Part shown: positions 1-12,800 of the stretch, piece by piece
Layout: every line of letters starts with the position of its first letter
Position numbering within the stretch: position 1 is the stretch's first letter
Source: Chrysaora quinquecirrha
Lineage: Eukaryota > Cnidaria > Scyphozoa > Semaeostomeae > Pelagiidae
NCBI GenBank assembly: GCA_014526335.1
Contig: JACTAT010000016.1
Span: 2,617,901 to 2,681,900, forward strand
DNA length: 64,000 bases
Reading direction: 5' to 3'
Position numbers and translations under genes: made by a program
Notes under the pieces: model-generated
Database searches by the model: none
What the model saw: the letters and a program-made list of their open reading frames with translations, nothing else
What the model was told of the DNA's origin: nothing

Positions 1-119
1 CAAATCAATCCATGAAAAACCTCGAAACTCAATTCCATTAAGGTACACAAAAGAAGTTATCTGTGTCACTTCAGGTTGGGGGAAATGACCATGATGAGTT
101 GGTTGAAACATCTGAGTCT

Positions 120-1400
120 TAGCAGGTTGGGCGATTAGTAAGTTGGGCAAAGTAAGTTGGCATGCCCATTATGTTACAGGTACTGTGTAACATATAACTC
201 TGTGTAATCTAACACCATATTACATCTGGACATGAAACATGATGTGAAACATTGAAATGACTGCCCTGTGTAACATTATGTCCAGTGTAATTAGACAGTG
301 CATTAATATGGTGTTGTGTTACACACAAATGTCTTATTACAGAGCTTATTACATCTCATTATTATATTACGCATGTTACATATTGCACATGAATAAGACA
401 ATGGCTGATAGGACAAAGAAAGACGTTTTATTATCCTGTTTACACTTTGCATGACAATGGAAGAGAGAAGCAGGAATATAAAGGGACACATTTCAACCAA
501 TCATAGTGACATATTTTATTTGAAATCTGGGGGCTTTCTGTTAGAAATTCGTTTTGGTTGCATTTTGTCAGACATGAACATTTTCAAGAATCATTTCAAG
601 TTTGGCGAAGTCATGATCAAGTCACTTGTTTGTCATGCTGCATGATAATTAGTGGTAAATATTTCTTTATAATTTGAATCTGCCAATGTGTTTCTAGCTC
701 TCTATGCTATAGGCCTATTCTCGGTTCTTATTTCAAGTTCTTAAGATTCATTAACTCTATTTCAAAAGTTGAAATTGATTATATGTAACTGTTGGTGCTC
801 AACGGTTTTAGCAGATTGCATCACAGAAGATTATATAGATTGCATACAGCTCTATTTGTATGGCAAAAAATTGAAGCATGAGTAGACAGTTTCATTTATG
901 ATACTTTTAGTGTAGAAATATTGTCTTTCATATGTAATCAGTTTGACTTTTTTGTTATATATTGATCACTTTGATTTTTGTTATAATTTACTCTTTTACT
1001 GTGATGTATTTATTATGTATCGGAATTAAATAAAAAGAGAAATATTGCTTGCAGCAAAATATTACTTGGCAATTACTCTTTCTCCTGCGTTACAAATCAT
1101 ATTACTAGTACTGTATTATTACATGGCATGCTACAAGTGGTGTGATCTTACAAGCAATATTACTCAGACTGTCAAGTAACAAGCCTGTTACTCCAGAGTG
1201 TAATATTACACAGATCATTACTCATGTCATATTACACGTACTGTTACCCACTACGTATTGTTACACAGGGCATAATATTACACAGCATAGTTCCAGTATT
1301 GCCCAATATTCGGGCATATTACACTTTGTAAAAGTTACACACAAATTTCATATTACACAGCTCATTCTACATCATATTTCAGAGTATGCCACATGAGCCT
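120..1400. repeat. TGTAATA/TGTTACA-rich region in two inverted blocks
   Basis: Two blocks, about 120-430 and 1080-1395, are packed with short GTGTAA/TTACAC words. The first block reads mostly GTGTAAC on the + strand and the second mostly ATTACAC, so they are roughly inverted to each other around an ordinary AT-rich spacer. No gene is visible in 1-1544. The arrangement suggests a degenerate simple-repeat or fold-back element, but I could not define ends or a target-site duplication. Confidence 0.4.
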
Positions 1401-1544
1401 TTTACCTGTGGATATTTTGTCCAAGCCATAGTGGAATCCAGGGGTCATTGTACACCACATCAGTACACCAGCTGGAAGTACAGTACACCGTTTGAAAATT
1501 TCCTCCTCCAAAGCAAATTTTGCATACACCACTAGTCACACTGG

Positions 1545-2026
1545 CAGGGGTGGTCTGGCACCACAATTGAAGGGTGGCTACCAAATCAAAAGGGTTCAGG
1601 GTGTGGCAGACAAAGTTTCTGAACCACACCCGCTAATAAAGAATTCATCTTAAATACGCTCAGTCGATATTAGTCATTAATTGATAGATGTGCTGAGGGG
1701 AACTATGCTTGCATTTCAATTTGAGAAACATACTTTTGCACTTTTTTCGCTTTTTCAAGTTTAGACGTCTACAAACTTCAAGTGGGAAGACTAAACCTGC
1801 CGCCCACCATGGTTGGGCGGCAAAGAAAATTTTGGTTGCTAGACCCTCCAAAACGGCTATTTTAGCAATTTGAGCACCTCATCTTTGGAATGAAAGAAAT
1901 AGTAAACCCACGAAAAAGAGAAGGAAAAACCTTAGAGTTTCAAAATAATACTGTAGAAACATTACAGTTTGTATAATGATCGGCTTTGCTCTGGTGAAGT
2001 CTTTCCCCCGGGCCAGACCGTGCCTG
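1545..2026. mobile_element. hAT-type MITE, copy 1 (short version)
   Basis: The left end reads CAGGGGTGGTCTGGC and the right end is its near inverse (GGGCCAGACCGTGCCTG), giving imperfect terminal inverted repeats. The interior is nearly identical to the element at 20542-21289 but lacks about 270 bp on the right side. It encodes nothing. The CAGGGG terminus is typical of hAT elements. No clean 8-bp duplication flanks this copy, unlike the second copy. TACACC-rich DNA lies on both sides (1450-1540 and 2420-2520). Confidence 0.7.
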
Positions 2027-3158
2027 GCCATCTACACTGGTCATCTACACTTCCCCCTACCATTAATACATAAACAGGGCAGAAATAAAGGACACAGGGC
2101 AATAGCAAGAGCTCAGAGCCTGTTGAGACTGGATTCCCTATAAAAGACGCCTTCTCTTGTATTTGTCTCAGTCTCAACATTACATTCCCTGTCACTCTCG
2201 GAGTTCATATTCTTGCTTATGCTTCTCAAATCTTGATCTGAAGTGAAGCGCGCGAACTAGCAAAGGGATAGATGAATATGGAATGAGCGGACTGGGAAAC
2301 AGACAGAATATTCTTCTTGAACTTAGGACTGAGTTTTCAGGAACCTTTTTAGAATAAGTTCTGTCTTGAATCCATTTTTACGTACACCAAACGCCAGCAA
2401 ATAAGCGAATAGTTTTTTTTACACCATTCTAATCAGATTTATAATAATTTTACACCAGTGTACACCAATTTCTAATTTCTGTACACCACATATATGTGGT
2501 GTAACGTACACCGATTCCACTATGGAGCCATGCCATGCGTTTTTCTTTTCAACAAAATCGGTGCCTGAGATAGCAGTTCTGTAAGTAGTGGAAAGAGTTT
2601 TACATCTTTTCAGCAAATTTATCAGGCAATAAAATAAAATTTGTTCTGACGATAAACCCAAACCGTTTTGGAATTTCAATGTCAATTCAACTCATTCTAA
2701 TGTACTTTTAGTTTTGCCGCAGCATTATTGATTTGTTCGAACTTCAAGTTATAATCTCAAAATTGTCTTAGTCTAGATAGGCCAAGCTGCCAACACACAG
2801 CTTTCAGCTTTCGCTTTCAAGATAAGAGACCAGTCAGAGATAGACTAGATATAAAATATATAATAACATGAGGCCCAAATTGTATCCATTTTCCTTTAAC
2901 TAAGATGGATTACCCTACAAAAAGTTCGCACAATTTGGCTGGGACGTCATGGCTTGATATAAATTTTCAAAAGATAGGAAATTTTAGGCGTAAGTACCAT
3001 CGCCATGGATGGACCACTTTTTATAAGAAGTCTAATTTTGAGCTTTTTTAATTCTGTCAAGACTGCAAGAAATGTATTTGCTTTGTAAATGTTTCTCCAT
3101 CTGTGCTTTAAGTATTCTCAAATAATGTTTCCTGTCCTCATCATCTCTTCACGACAAT
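2027..3158. other. non-coding stretch, no gene seen
   Basis: No convincing coding sequence. TACACC words cluster around 2420-2520, including a short palindrome at the ACACCACATATATGTGGTGT block. Nothing else stands out. Confidence 0.4.
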
Positions 3159-3497
3159 GTGTGTTTCCATTTACTATCCGTTTACCCCCTTGAGGTGTCT
3201 TCTAAGGAAAAACAACCCATCACTGATTGTAAATCGTTAGAAAGCACATTATTTTCAGTACCTAAAAATAATGTGCTTTTTAAAAAAGTACCTTCAAATC
3301 TTCAACAAGCAAATAAATGTAGGTATAGAGAATCAACACCACAGAAGGCAGATGGATTATTCTGTAAGAGCAAGAAGTGCCCTAAATACACTGCACAAGT
3401 GTTTCTTAACTTTTCTTACTATAAAACAGATGGAGAATTTTCTAAATTGCAACTCGACAATAAGCACGAGTGCTTGCATCCTAAAATAAGCAATTGA
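3159..3497 (+). CDS. possible zinc-binding (FLYWCH-like) protein fragment
   Basis: An open frame of 112 codons ends at a stop at 3495. Its C-terminal half has a Cys-x4-Cys spacing (FCKSKKC), followed about 35 residues later by a His-x3-His (HECLH), with a basic, aromatic-containing stretch between. This resembles the C-C-H-H pattern of FLYWCH-type domains found in some transposon-related proteins. No matching upstream exon was found. The first residues may be intronic, because an AG lies in frame near 3209. It sits 70 bp upstream of the RPL30 start codon and could be a transposon relic. Function is unknown, and the frame could be open by chance. Confidence 0.25.
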   Translation: MCFHLLSVYPLEVSSKEKQPITDCKSLESTLFSVPKNNVLFKKVPSNLQQANKCRYRESTPQKADGLFCKSKKCPKYTAQVFLNFSYYKTDGEFSKLQLDNKHECLHPKISN

Positions 3498-3570
3498 GAA
3501 ATTGTAGCTTCTTGATAAAGATGTTGTTCCTTTATAGTTATTAAATTGCTGGAGGCCTTCAACTATCATC

Positions 3571-4966
3571 ATGGTTGCATCAAAGAAACAAAAGAAAGCT
3601 ATGGAGAGTATTAATACTCGACTTGCTTTAGTCATGAAAAGTGGAAAGTATACCCTTGGATACAGATCAACTCTCAAGACACTTCGTCAAGGGAAGGCTA
3701 AGCTAGTCATCATATCTGCAAATACACCTCAGCTAAGGTGACTATTTGATTTAGTTTATTTTATGATATGAGACTTTTTTGCCAATTTATCTGAATTTTT
3801 TGGTATCTTTTCAATATCAGTTTCTGTTGAAGCAGTTTGGAAATTAACTTCATGCTCAGTCACAATAATTAATGCCAATAAATGCTCTAAGCTTTCAATT
3901 CTGCCCATATGGAACATATTTGAGGGTAAATCTTGGTTAATTGGATACATTGGATGTCACATTAAGTATATATATGTTGAATACATATAAATGCATGTAG
4001 GTTGAATATTAATCTCCAAATTGCGTTACAATTGCATTCACAAGAAAACTACCATATATTTATAGGTCAGGTATTAGTCATCAGGTTATCTGTTTCTTAT
4101 TCCATATGAATTGACCTGTACTTCTTAGACAAATGGCAGAAATTTGCAGGAAATGGTTTTCAGGTATCATTCTCTGTGAAACACTGCCAGATAGCAAAAG
4201 TGAGTTTTTCGTGAAATTGGGATGTTCTTATTGTCTCATTTTCCCCGTGATTCACTTACAATTTTGTAAACAGTCACAAGAGAACTTATTTATTTTTATT
4301 TTTTGTCTATTTTAAATCATTATCATATAGTTAATATACAAGTATGCTCTTTGAATCTTGTGCAAACATTCATTTTCCTAAACAAAGTTCAATGGGAATG
4401 TTCAATGAAAGCACCAAAATTTGATGGATGAGAATAAAATTTAAAGGATTCCTTCTTTATTAACTGTTCATTTTCAGTTGAATTGTTTTGCAAAAGCCAA
4501 GTTACCCTGAGCCAAAATTGGTTAAGCTTTGACTGATGAAATGTTATAGGCATATTGTTGACCCTTTACTTGTGTTGTCTAGTCCTCCATGTACAGTATT
4601 ACTGGCAATCTTAATGATAATGACCATGGCCCCAGAGGGTAATGGCAATTAGGACCTGACCATTACTCAAGAATCTGAGCAGTACAACCCCCTCCCCCCC
4701 AAAATGGTTGAAATTGCCAGGAAACAATCTGGATTTTGTGAAGTTTTACAATGCTAAGTGATCTTTTTGTAATGACTTTTAGGAAAAGTGAGATAGAATA
4801 TTATGCAATGTTGGCCAAAACTGGAGTCCATCACTACACTGGAAACAACATTGAGCTTGGTACAGCATGTGGAAAATATTTCCGTGTTTCTGTTCTTAGC
4901 ATTACTGATCCAGGTGATTCTGACATCATCAGATCAATGCCATCTGAAGGATCTGCAGCCCAGTAA
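3571..4966 (+). CDS. RPL30: 60S ribosomal protein L30 (eL30)
   Basis: Large-subunit ribosomal protein eL30, which also binds kink-turn RNA. Two coding exons are joined in phase. The first is 3571-3737, starting ATGGTTGCATC and ending at AG|GTGACT. The second is 4783-4966, after a CTTTTAG acceptor and ending with TAA. The product is 116 residues, the usual length for the family. Family landmarks are clear: ESINTRL and [17 protein letters not shown] in exon 1, and [34 protein letters not shown] and [12 protein letters not shown] in exon 2. The start is the first Met and matches the family start. A 5' non-coding exon probably exists but was not identified. The gene runs convergently towards the ECHDC3-like gene. 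There is no sign of damage, and the intron argues against a processed pseudogene. Confidence 0.96.
3738..4782 (+). other. RPL30 intron, possible snoRNA host
   Basis: A 1,045-bp intron between the two RPL30 coding exons. RPL introns often host snoRNAs in animals. There are loose box C-like words (CTGATGA near 4533, ATGATAA near 4614) and CTGA boxes (near 4655 and 4674). A short TACTG/CAGTA complement flanks the 4614-4677 pair. None matches a full C/D snoRNA with confidence, so no RNA is called. Confidence 0.3.
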
Positions 4967-6479
4967 AATAAGCTGATATAAGTCAATGAACTCATTAGAT
5001 GAACAAATCTGTGTTTTTCTTGTGTTTTCTCTGCGTAATTGTGTGAGAAGTTTTTTTATCAGAACAACCTTTAAGAAACAACAGGTTGAGATTTTGGTTG
5101 AATTTCTCTGCCATCTCAAAAGTTACTTTGAACTGAACCATCTGCCGGCGTGAAACCTTTTCAGGCGAGGGAGACTTAACTGCTGAAAGACTGCTTATTA
5201 TAATGCGAAAATTCAATTTTGTTTTCGGATGCCACATCTCGTTAAAAATATCTGGAGCATGGTCATAAGGGTCAGGTTAGAGTGCCATTTATGTCCTCTG
5301 AAATGAAGAACAGTACGCTAGATTCAATACGAATGGACGCATACCGCATTTCCTCTAATAAGCGCCGCAGCACAACTTGGATGTATATGCAGCAATACCA
5401 GGGGGCACTTGACTTAAATCAGACGGGGGTGTGCGCTCCAAGAAATTTTTTTGACCCAACTCTAGAATTTTCCCTCCCAAATGATACACGCAGTTTTTTT
5501 ATAAGCAACTTCGCTCGTGCCTAGTTCAAAAATTTGCTTATTTTTGGACCTTTTATGGCCACCTTTTGGTAGCAAAAGTTGCTTAGTAGTTGCTTAATTT
5601 TAACTGTATATTTTTGCCCCAAGAATAATAGAGGCTAGAAAAACAGCAAAATTTGGAGTTATATTACTATAACTTTATGCAACATAATGCTAGAACACTA
5701 GTACTGTATACAGCAAAGAAATACTATAAATTAGATCAGTCAAGAAGTACCATGTAATTGTTATCATATAGAGACTTTGTATTGAAAGTTAAACGGGAAC
5801 CCCTTGATGAAATGCTTTACGTAATGAGTAACACTCCGTTGAGATGCGAGTTTTGACGGCAAATGAATGGAAATAGCTTCTATGTTGATCAATCCTCGAT
5901 TGCTAGCAGTGATATAAATTATTTAAAATTTAAAATGTTGCTTAGGTTTTTTTCCTGTGGTACAATACGTTGCTTAAAGTTTTAGGCCTTCTACATCTTC
6001 ATAAAAAACTGCGTGTACCCGGCTTTAGCAAAATCGGGGAAAAGTATGCTCCAAAATGTAAAAAAATAAACTGCATAACAGTCCACTCTTTCAAAATATC
6101 CCTTTTCACAACCGGCTTTAGAAAAAGTACCTTGTTTCGATATCCGGCCCTAGTAGACAGGGTTTTTTCCGCAACAGTCTAGCGAAGAGGGTAACCTAGG
6201 GTTTTTAAATTGAAATTTACTAAAAAAAAAAGGTCGGAGAACACGAATCCAAGATGGGCCCTAACAAATTTTCGCCGGAAGTACCCTTAATTAATGCTAA
6301 ATTATGCCTAATTAAGTCAATTAAAAAAGTTACACTTTTTCAAATCTGATTACTGCAACATGTAGATCTTAAAAAACGCTGAGTAAAATTGTCTTTGACT
6401 ATTTTTCAATACAACCTACCAGTTGGAGTGCACATGGAGTGCACATCCCGTCAACAAAATATAATAAGTAACACCCCAC
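4967..6479. other. intergenic DNA with interspersed-repeat fragments
   Basis: No gene recognised. Around 5340-5420 there is a CGCATTTCCTCTAATAAGCG fragment, similar in style to the TCGAATAAGCCCCC fragments at 57990-58080. GGCTTTAG and CCGG words recur at 6015-6150. Two TGGAGTGCACA words sit at 6425-6445. The 3' UTR of RPL30 presumably occupies the first part. Confidence 0.35.
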
Positions 6480-6690
6480 CCCCGCAGTAATAGCACAACT
6501 AGGATGGTCTTCGGTCAAAAAAATGATTGACTTTGAGACAGCTTCTATTGTGTATAAAGCCTTGAATGGGCTCGCACCTCCCTATATGCAGTCAATTCAT
6601 AAATAGTCCGACTCTTGCAATCAGACCTTGCGTAGCACCAGAACTGACCTTAGGATTCCATTGTTTAATTCATACATGTCCTAGCAAGTA
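6480..6690 (+). pseudogene. LINE reverse-transcriptase C-terminal remnant
   Basis: Reading the + strand with frame changes gives pieces such as IVYKALNGLAPPYMQS followed by TLRSTRTDLRIPLF. These are typical of the region just after the reverse-transcriptase domain of non-LTR retrotransposons (the thumb/connection segment with YKALNGLAP). A stop follows QSIHK. Only about 200 bp survive, so the element is dead. It lies just beyond the 3' end of the ECHDC3-like gene. Confidence 0.7.
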
Positions 6691-6818
6691 GCAATCAGCT
6701 TCTAAAAAAGGACAATGAAAATCGTTTTTGTTATTTCGAGACTCACTAATTCATTTTTTTTATCACTATTCACATGAATTGTACAAAATTACTGTCCAAG
6801 TCCAAATCTCATACGAAG

Positions 6819-9800
6819 CTATGTTGACCATTTGGGTTTTCTCTTCTCAAGAAATGCAGAAATTCCCTCTTGCGCATCTGCATGTTTCAAGTTATTGACC
6901 ATCACCGACTCTGCAATCCTGTTTTCGAAAACAAGAATTTATAATTAAGAATTCAAGAATTAGTTAACCTTTTCGTAGAAATAAATAACCATCATGCGTA
7001 TCGACATAAATTTATACGTTTCCGCTAAAAAATACTGTAGTTGAAAGTTTGAAATCGTTCTCGACCAATTTCAAAATGGCCCAATTTTTCAGCCATTTGA
7101 CTTGACTACCTCACAAAACGAACAACGGGGTAGAATAGACTGGTGGCAAAAAATTCGTTGAAACAAAAGTTCTTGTGCAAACTAGGTTGCAGAGCCAATT
7201 GTCAAGAGGAGCTTTGGAACTCATAAGTCTGGATTCGAAAGCAGATCAAATTCTAATGCTCCAAAGGAGGTCCTGTCTTTGAGTTCTCACTTTTGACTTT
7301 TATAAGAAAAAATTTTTAAACTTGGGCCATCAGATCATAGTCAATAGAATAAACATAGTGTTTATTCTAATGACTATGATCAAATCGTTGTAAAATATTA
7401 CAGAGATTACCATGAAACTCGCTACGAGGACAAAACGAAGAAGAAAATTAAAATTGTGACAATAATTGTGCATTTTTGCAAAACTATGCAGCAAGGTCAT
7501 ACAAAAGCAGTCAGAACAGAGCTAATCGGACGAAAAAGTAAAAAATCTGCATTTTCATTTGCATTGTTTTCGTATATTTTTACGGGAGTTTCTTTGAGCA
7601 AAAGGTTGCTGCGAAAATGTCTTGAAGAATCATTTCGAAAAAGCTTAAACATCCCAAGTACCTATGTTAAGATAGACGCATGATAACAATAGGACAATGT
7701 ACCTGTATGCTTCATCACGTGATCGGTATATCTGATCATAAAAGCACTGTTTACCAATTGCAATGACAGGTCTACTAAAGGAAGAAATCCTTCTGGCCAC
7801 TAACATCGTCTGAAAAAAAACAAAGTAACATTCCTTCAAACTCAAACGCAGTCTCAGCAACTCAATTTTAACAATTTGACTTGTTCAATTTCATTTCAAT
7901 TTTCAATTTTATTTCGATTATCAATTCCATTCCAGTTGCGATAAAATTTTTGGCTCGCTACATATGGTTCCAAAATAATGTTAAGATTAGGGTTAGGGTT
8001 AGTTTGGGATTTTTGAAGTATACGTAAACCATTTGAAATAGTTAGTGTATGTTGTTCGCTATTGTTTTTGTTGCGTTTTCGAAGGTGTACGCTGAGCTGT
8101 ATCTGTACAAATCTTTGGCCCTGGGAGTTACATTGTTTTGTTACTATTTACTTAAAAAACCTTTTATTTGACATTTTTTTTCAATAATTTGCGAAAAAGG
8201 ACCAAAGATTTGGATTCTCTGTCTCAGAATCCGCAGTTCCAATAGTTTATTCATCATGATGAAAAATCGATGAAATTAATAATATAATAAATCTAATATT
8301 AACGTAAGAAAGGAAAAGAACCTTGTGCTCCAATTCTTCGTCAGGTACAACTTTGTTGACAAGTCCATATTGCAATGCCTCTGAAGGGAACATAAATGTG
8401 TATTGGTAAAAGATTTATGGGTCTAACCAATACGGTATATCTTAAAAAAGAGACAATCTCAGACAGACAGGTGAAAATTGTTACAATTCTTCTAATTAAT
8501 TGCTTACTGAGGAGAAATCCCAGCTCAGTGAGGGCACTTATAAAGATACACGTTTTTTTTATAGGAAAGTGGTTTATAAGATGGTTTATAAGTGGTTTAT
8601 ATGTGCTCAACATCTTAAAAACTTCAGAAAGTTCAATACTGGATTCTTGGAACTTAGAATGTTCTGTTTCATATTTTCACTCCTAATGTTCTGTATGTTA
8701 TTTTCGCTCTTCTGTTCAGTCGCTCATCTTGCTATTAAACGAGTCTAATGATTATTATCTTTTAAAAACGTGGTATTTGTGTAATGTTTACAATGCCTTT
8801 AACTGTGCATTCTTAAATTCTTCAGTCCAAAATTTTTGCTAAGTTGGTACTGAAAATATGAAATATCTAAGAAAGTTTCGATACTGACCCGAAAAAAACT
8901 TTCTTATAAAATAAAAACGTGTAATAAGAAAACCAGAGTAACTGTAGCTAACATACAAGTGGCATAACTGTTATGGCAGGCATTTATAAAATCATATCAC
9001 TTCAACATTCTCAAAATACCTTGCGCAGAAATCGGTTCTGCAGTAAGTAACATTTCCATAGCGATCTTTTTTGGCAGAGATCTTNNNNNNNNNNNNNNNN
9101 NNNNNNNNNNNNNNNNNNNNNNNNNNNNNNNNNNNNNNNNNNNNNNNNNNNNNNNNNNNNNNNNNNNNNNNNNNNNNNNNNNNNNNNNNNNNNNNNNNCA
9201 GCCTTAAACTCTTCTTTACTCTTTCTCGGAGAAGAGTTTGAGGCTGCACACAGGCTATGTTATAGCTACTTATGAAACTTTGAACAGTTTCTATACGATT
9301 ATATTATTTACAAACTACGATAAATAGCGAAAACATCTTTGGACGTATTCTGAATCTTATACTTGAGGAGTATCAGGTGTAAAAAGCTTTTTTAAGCATG
9401 TTGCCGCTATTTCTCGTGATTTTGAAGTGTTTTACAAATTAAAAGTTATTATATAACTATATGATTGTACTCGTATGATATACACTCAATGAGATTTTGG
9501 GTTTAACTTTTAAGGATACAGCATTACATTATAACTAAAATAGGTGGTGAACACTACTAGCTAAACCAGCTACGTTGTAAACCGACCTTTAAACTTTGTA
9601 CTTAATGTGGCTGTGCATCAAGGCAAATTTAGATTGGGAAAAAATAAAATACTCCTCAGACAGCAATGGAATGGGAGAGACGTCTCAACAGTGCTACGCG
9701 CAAATGGGCCCACAAAGCCAATTTTGCGGAGTATATGTGACAATGTTTTTTTCTGGCTAAAACTGTTTAAAGGATCTTCAGAATGTGGATTAGAAGGAAG

Positions 9801-12800
9801 AAGAAGAAAAAAACAGCGAAATGGAGTTGTGGCTGGAGATGATTGTGGAGGTTTGCTTGGTTCGGAAAAGGCCAATGATGACGCAATATACACCTACACA
9901 GAACTCAGGGAGACACCTGCACAGAAATCGGGCAAATGCAAACAGCAGAAGCTTGGTCACACACTGTTGATATCAGAAGATGTTAACCGACCGTTTGTTG
10001 ATGTTAAACCAAATACTTGTTTCATTTCTGTCCTGGTACCCTCGCATGGGTGGAACTTCATGCAGAAATCAAAGAAATGTTCAACATCAAAGAAAAGCAA
10101 ATCTCGATGACGTTCGAGCAAAGGTTGAGGGAACTAACTCTTAATGGCCATCGACAATTCATAGACGATACTCGAAGATTATGTACGTCCGGACATTTGT
10201 TGCAGGAAAGCCATGCATGGCTCAAATTCTCCGAAGAATACGAATGTTTATTCCAAAGCTTCTGAGAAGAAGGCCAAGACACTAGAAGAATTATCAGATT
10301 CTTTTCAAAACAGAAATCCCATGTCCAGAATTTCCTCTGAATATAAGAAAGAGCGTCCTGCGAAAAATGGTTACCAGAGCAGCCTGTCGTACAGAATGAA
10401 GGAAAACAGATTGCAAAGGAAAGCACACCGTGGAAACTGCTGCGTTAAAAATTAAATTGTGGGTTCAGGTTTGCTAATTTTCATGACAGTGGAAGAGGCA
10501 TTACTTTTGTTCCGTCAATCGACGCTACCAAGAAAGCCCAAAGGATCCAATGCCCCAGTAATATGCTGGGTCTGACAATGCACTCCATTGCTGGAGCAAG
10601 GGTGAAAGTATCTTCTTGTAACTGATCTTGGTGTCAAGTCAATACGAGCATACAGGAAAACAACAACAAAGTCTACAAAATCAAAGAAAACTACTGTCAA
10701 CTAATGCTCTTCGCCAAACATGTGTCTTGCTGATAGTTTAAAGTACGGAGCAAGCCCGACTGGTGCCATGCGAAATAAGTGAGGACGTTCCAAGCAATCT
10801 CTTTATTGTAACTGATCCAATTGAAAAAAAACTGCTGAAGTTCTCGATATGTCAACTGATTACTCCACCGAAATATGCATTTCCACAATCAATCAGTGAG
10901 CGTCCAACTGCAATAACCGATCTTTCGAACGAAAATTGAATTGCTTATTCTTTGTATGAGCTCACAGCTCCTGCTGGCCTGTGCATAAATGGTAATAAAT
11001 TGGTTATATCAGATACCGAGCAACATTTCATGAATTTATTTAACATGCAACACAAAAGATCTTGCAATATTCTCTGACACAGTTTGTGAGAGTGGTTTTG
11101 AATATGATCCTGTTTCAAAAGAAAGATTTACGGGACCTATTGGGACTTGTTGTCGTGGTCTCAGATGATTGATGGCTTCCAGATCACTGAGGCAGTGTAC
11201 ACAACCCTTCTGAGTGCACTGCGTTACATCAAAGATTATTTACATGCATCGAACGCGGATAACTCATGGACAACATACAATTGAAATGTCTCAGCAAAAA
11301 TGCGTCATCTTACAAACGATGTTTTTAAATTTCTCCATCCTTATGCAAATTCAAAAGAAACTGGCGTCTTAGTTAGAAGAGAAAAGGACCGATGAGGTGC
11401 AGAAACGTATTCTGACTGAAAACTTTGAAACAGAAGCCCAGTTTACCTATAAGAATTGATAGTAATAAGATGTTTAGGAAAAGCGGTGTGTCGCCGATCT
11501 CTTCTTTCACCTCAATAACTATTAGAGACAAATTGTTCCCATTTATCGCGGAACAGTCACTGATTGCCAGATTCCGATTTTCAGACACCGACGAAAAGGA
11601 GAAAACGCACGGAACGACTTTCATCTATGACCATTTTCCAACAATACTGGAAACGGCGTTAGCTACATGTCGCCAATAAAATTTTTTTCATCCGAAGAGG
11701 TTTAAGAATCTGGAAAGTTGAACTCATTTCAAATCTCCCGATTCTTCGTATTCACAGTTGTTGCAATCGTAATGATCGGAAGGAAGTGTTTTTGTAAAAA
11801 TTGGAAGATTAGGGTACGCAGATTGCGCCGAAGCTGTGATGACCATATTGGAACCAGGCTTTTATTACAGTAGTTATTCGATTATCCGACCCTCGTTTAT
11901 CCGGACTTCGATTTCCGGCACGTCGAAAATTTTCAACTAAAAAATCGTTATTTAACGAATATTCTATTTTTCTTGGCACAAACCACTAAAACATCAAAAT
12001 GTAACACAAAAATAATCACAGAATAACTCTAAAACCTTAAAAACTCTAGGATACTGGGAATTTTTTTGTTAAAAAAAAATTTTTTAAACTACTCTGGTTA
12101 GTTTCTGAGTGGTTTTTGTTGCGATTGCTATTTCGATTATCCGGACTTTCGGATTATCCGCACACATTTTGAAAATCTCGTGTCCTGAGAAAGCCGGATA
12201 ATCGAATAACTACTGTATGACCTTATTAGGCAGCAGTGAATGCTGTTCTAAACTTAAATTATGGAAAACAGGAGCTGCAGCACAAAAAAAGAGATTTAAG
12301 TTTGATTTTTTAAGTTGTGTAGCTTTTGAAAGATCCTTATTTTTGCAACAGTTTAAAACTTTTGGCTTGTCAAGTTTCTATCACAGGGTCCTGTTACTTT
12401 CCTTAACTAACTATTTACTGTTTGCCAAGTTTTGTATGATCTAACACCCCGTTTACACGGTACCTACAAGTTTTTAGCCACTCAAGTTTTTGTACGGATA
12501 GGGGGTGCGTTTACACGGGACAAGCCTATCCGTACAAATATTTGTCCAGATAGCCGTACAAAAACTTGTCCTGCTAAGAAGAGGTCGAGGTGCGAACTTG
12601 AGTGGACAAATATTTGTGCGGCATCGTGTAAACGCTTTTGTCTGGACAAATATTTGTTCGCATTGATAAAGAGGTGGAAAATATCTTTCAAGCGAGGCAG
12701 TTTGAAAATGCTAGAAATGTGAAACCCAGTCCGTCTAGAGGTCTGGGTCCTAGTAATCTTAGTAGTTTGGACACTAATCACGTTTTCCTGTTTCCTTATA

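Noticed and set aside
7985..8005. TTAGGG-like telomeric words (TTAGGGTTAGGGTTAG)
   Set aside because: Only about three units in an intron, too short to suggest an interstitial telomere.
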